From Nanobdellota archaeon (GTDB taxonomy: Archaea > Nanobdellota > Nanobdellia > Woesearchaeales > GW2011-AR15): a DNA stretch of 7,031 bases. Positions 6,095 to 7,031 of this stretch are shown piece by piece. Numbering within the stretch: position 1 is the stretch's first letter; the number at the start of each line of letters is the position of its first letter. The notes beneath the pieces are model-generated. The model did no database searches. It was not told where the DNA came from and saw only the letters and a program-made list of their open reading frames with translations. The translations under genes and the position numbers were made by a program. The stretch spans positions 1-7,031 of the forward strand of contig JAHIYL010000206.1 in NCBI GenBank assembly GCA_018815145.1. The letters are read 5' to 3'.

Positions 6095-6579
6095 CTGAGA
6101 TTATCATGATTGCAGCAGTTGCAAAGAACAATATCATAGGAAAAGACAATAAGATCCCATGGTATATCAAGGAGGATTTTACGCATTTCAAAACGCTCAC
6201 TTTGCACCACGCATGCATCATGGGGGACAGGACTTATGAATCCCTTCCAAAAAGACCACTACCGGAAAGAGAAAATATAATACTTACATTTGACAAGAAT
6301 TATCAGGCACCAGGAGCCGTCGTGATGTTCTCATTTGATGAGGCCTTGGAATATTGCAAGGATAAGGAAAAGGTATTCATAATAGGGGGCGCAAGCATAT
6401 ATCGGCAGGGCATGAAGTACGCAAATGTCCTTGAGATAACACGCATCCACAAAGACTTTGAAGGAGACACTTATTTTCCGGAAATAAATGAATATGAATG
6501 GAACCTTGTTTCTGAGGAGAAAAGAAACCATGAGATATATGGTGATTATTCTTTTTTAAGATATGAATTAAGGAAATGA
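6091..6579 (+). CDS. folA: Dihydrofolate reductase
   Basis: A 162-residue DHFR, the usual length for chromosomal FolA, reducing dihydrofolate to tetrahydrofolate. Seen: AAVAKNNIIGKDNKIPW at 8-24 covering the N-terminal strand and Met20-type loop, Trp24 and catalytic acid Asp29 (E. coli Trp22, Asp27), MGDRTYESLP at 44-53, Arg60 for the folate glutamate (E. coli Arg57), NIILT at 62-66, IIGGASIY at 97-104 for the cofactor pyrophosphate, and DTYFPEI at 126-132. Two positions that in E. coli help bind the 2'-phosphate of NADPH differ: Arg44 aligns with Asp46, and Ser64 aligns with Phe67, followed by Asp68. The start codon overlaps the thyA stop as ATGA. It completes the dTMP cycle encoded by the operon. 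It is the last gene before a convergent junction. Confidence 0.96.
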   Translation: MTEIIMIAAVAKNNIIGKDNKIPWYIKEDFTHFKTLTLHHACIMGDRTYESLPKRPLPERENIILTFDKNYQAPGAVVMFSFDEALEYCKDKEKVFIIGGASIYRQGMKYANVLEITRIHKDFEGDTYFPEINEYEWNLVSEEKRNHEIYGDYSFLRYELRK

Positions 6580-6584
6580 CAAGC

Positions 6585-6602
6585 AAAACCAATGCATTGG
6601 TT
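6585..6602 (-). terminator. 16-bp perfect palindrome at a convergent gene junction, possible terminator
   Basis: AACCAATGCATTGGTT at 6587-6602 is perfectly self-complementary; as RNA it can form a six-pair stem with a four-base loop. It lies between folA and the convergent minus-strand gene, both of which end within about 10 bases of it. Read on the minus strand the right arm ends in a TTTT run (6588-6585), resembling an intrinsic terminator; on the plus strand it is followed by CACGCTTTCT, a poorer match. It could instead bind a dimeric regulator, but the position after both stops favours 3'-end formation. Confidence 0.45.
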
Positions 6603-6610
6603 CACGCTTT

Positions 6611-7031
6611 CTAATAAATTGTCTTGTCTAAAAAAGAGTAGAAAGGTTTTGCCAGATACATGAAGTAGATAATATTTAGTATGCACGGAAGCACTACTTC
6701 CAAAACTCTTTCATGCATTGGTTCTTTTGTGATTCCACTTATCATGAACATTAAGCCATAGTATGATATGGAAGACATAATTCCAATTAGAACATAATTT
6801 GAATGAATCAAGAAAATTGGGATACTAATAAATCCTATCATTATTGGATAAGCAAACAAAGTCTTTAGTTCAAAGCTTTTTGCAAGGAGCTCAGGAATTA
6901 ATCCTGCTAGAAGAATGAATAAAATTTCACCAGTAAGTCCATCATGCCAATCAATTATGAAAGCAATAAAAAAGATGTGACCAAAATTGATTTTTGGAAA
7001 TCCTTTGTAATGTCTGTAATGAAGAATACCT
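6611..7031 (-). CDS. Unrecognised multi-pass membrane protein, N-terminus outside the window
   Basis: On the minus strand a frame is open from the right edge to a TAG stop at 6611-6613, giving 139 residues of C-terminal sequence. It is strongly hydrophobic, with likely membrane segments at about residues 13-27, 34-49, 58-74, 76-100 and 111-131 of the visible part. The polar link between the first two contains a IIDWHDGLTGE stretch with several charged residues next to membrane segments, and the loop before the last reads GITKEPMHERV. An internal TTG at 6859-6857 could start an 82-residue product, but the open frame continues with the same membrane character beyond it, so the long partial gene is preferred. 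I do not recognise the family. It converges on folA and so is not part of that operon. Long uninterrupted frame, hydrophobic periodicity and convergent layout support a real gene; no similarity supports it. Confidence 0.6.
   Translation of the reverse strand, partial: GILHYRHYKGFPKINFGHIFFIAFIIDWHDGLTGEILFILLAGLIPELLAKSFELKTLFAYPIMIGFISIPIFLIHSNYVLIGIMSSISYYGLMFMISGITKEPMHERVLEVVLPCILNIIYFMYLAKPFYSFLDKTIY

Noticed and set aside
6592..6724. Twelve-base direct repeat ATGCATTGGTTC at 6592-6603 and 6713-6724
   Set aside because: One short repeat in an AT-rich 7-kb window is expected by chance; the second copy is inside the minus-strand coding region and lacks the palindrome's left arm.
6611..6859. 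A complete 82-residue membrane protein starting at TTG 6859
   Set aside because: The frame stays open and hydrophobic to the window edge, so the short version is probably just an internal TTG codon.

Overview
The window looks like AT-rich archaeal DNA, most plausibly from a DPANN-type lineage such as Woesearchaeota; that placement is inference from gene content and gene style. The support is: a secretion ATPase of the archaeal FlaI/EpdL/TadA type, archaeal TATA-like boxes (TTTAAAA, TATAAAA) upstream of two gene clusters, a probable leaderless start, Shine-Dalgarno sites of the GGTGAT type, and heavy use of AGG/AGA and ATA codons. No rRNA, tRNA, CRISPR array or transposase is visible.

Layout. 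(1) Positions 2-718: the 3' part of a gene for a highly charged, helical protein. It begins inside an in-frame tandem array of 13-15-codon units and ends in a non-repetitive helical tail. (2) Positions 719-819: a promoter-bearing gap. (3) Positions 820-4174: three overlapping genes that make the cytoplasmic motor and inner-membrane platform of a type IV-filament machine: a VirB11/TadA/FlaI-type ATPase, then two separate T2SSF-domain membrane proteins. The split platform recalls bacterial Tad (TadB + TadC) and archaeal Epd pili rather than the single long ArlJ/FlaJ of the archaellum. No pilin or prepilin peptidase is in view. (4) Positions 4175-4238: a short gap with a TATA-like box placed for a leaderless transcript. 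(5) Positions 4239-6579: a tight three-gene operon: a class II-like histone deacetylase/acetylpolyamine amidohydrolase family protein, thymidylate synthase ThyA and dihydrofolate reductase FolA. (6) Positions 6580-6610: a convergent junction with a perfect 16-bp palindrome. (7) Positions 6611-7031, minus strand: the C-terminal part of an unrecognised multi-pass membrane protein that runs off the right edge.

How the genes work together. The ATPase should hydrolyse ATP at the cytoplasmic face and drive the two-part platform to assemble or retract a filament. The charged-helix protein upstream may be linked to this locus but has its own transcription unit as far as the sequence shows. ThyA makes dTMP from dUMP while oxidising methylenetetrahydrofolate to dihydrofolate, and FolA reduces that product back to tetrahydrofolate, so thyA-folA is a self-contained dTMP cycle. 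The deacetylase-family gene that leads the operon has no obvious metabolic tie to it. Nothing here is clearly a new system. The most interesting points are the higher-order repeat in the charged-helix gene, the Epd/Tad-like split platform, the odd start of the first platform gene, and cofactor-site substitutions in the DHFR.
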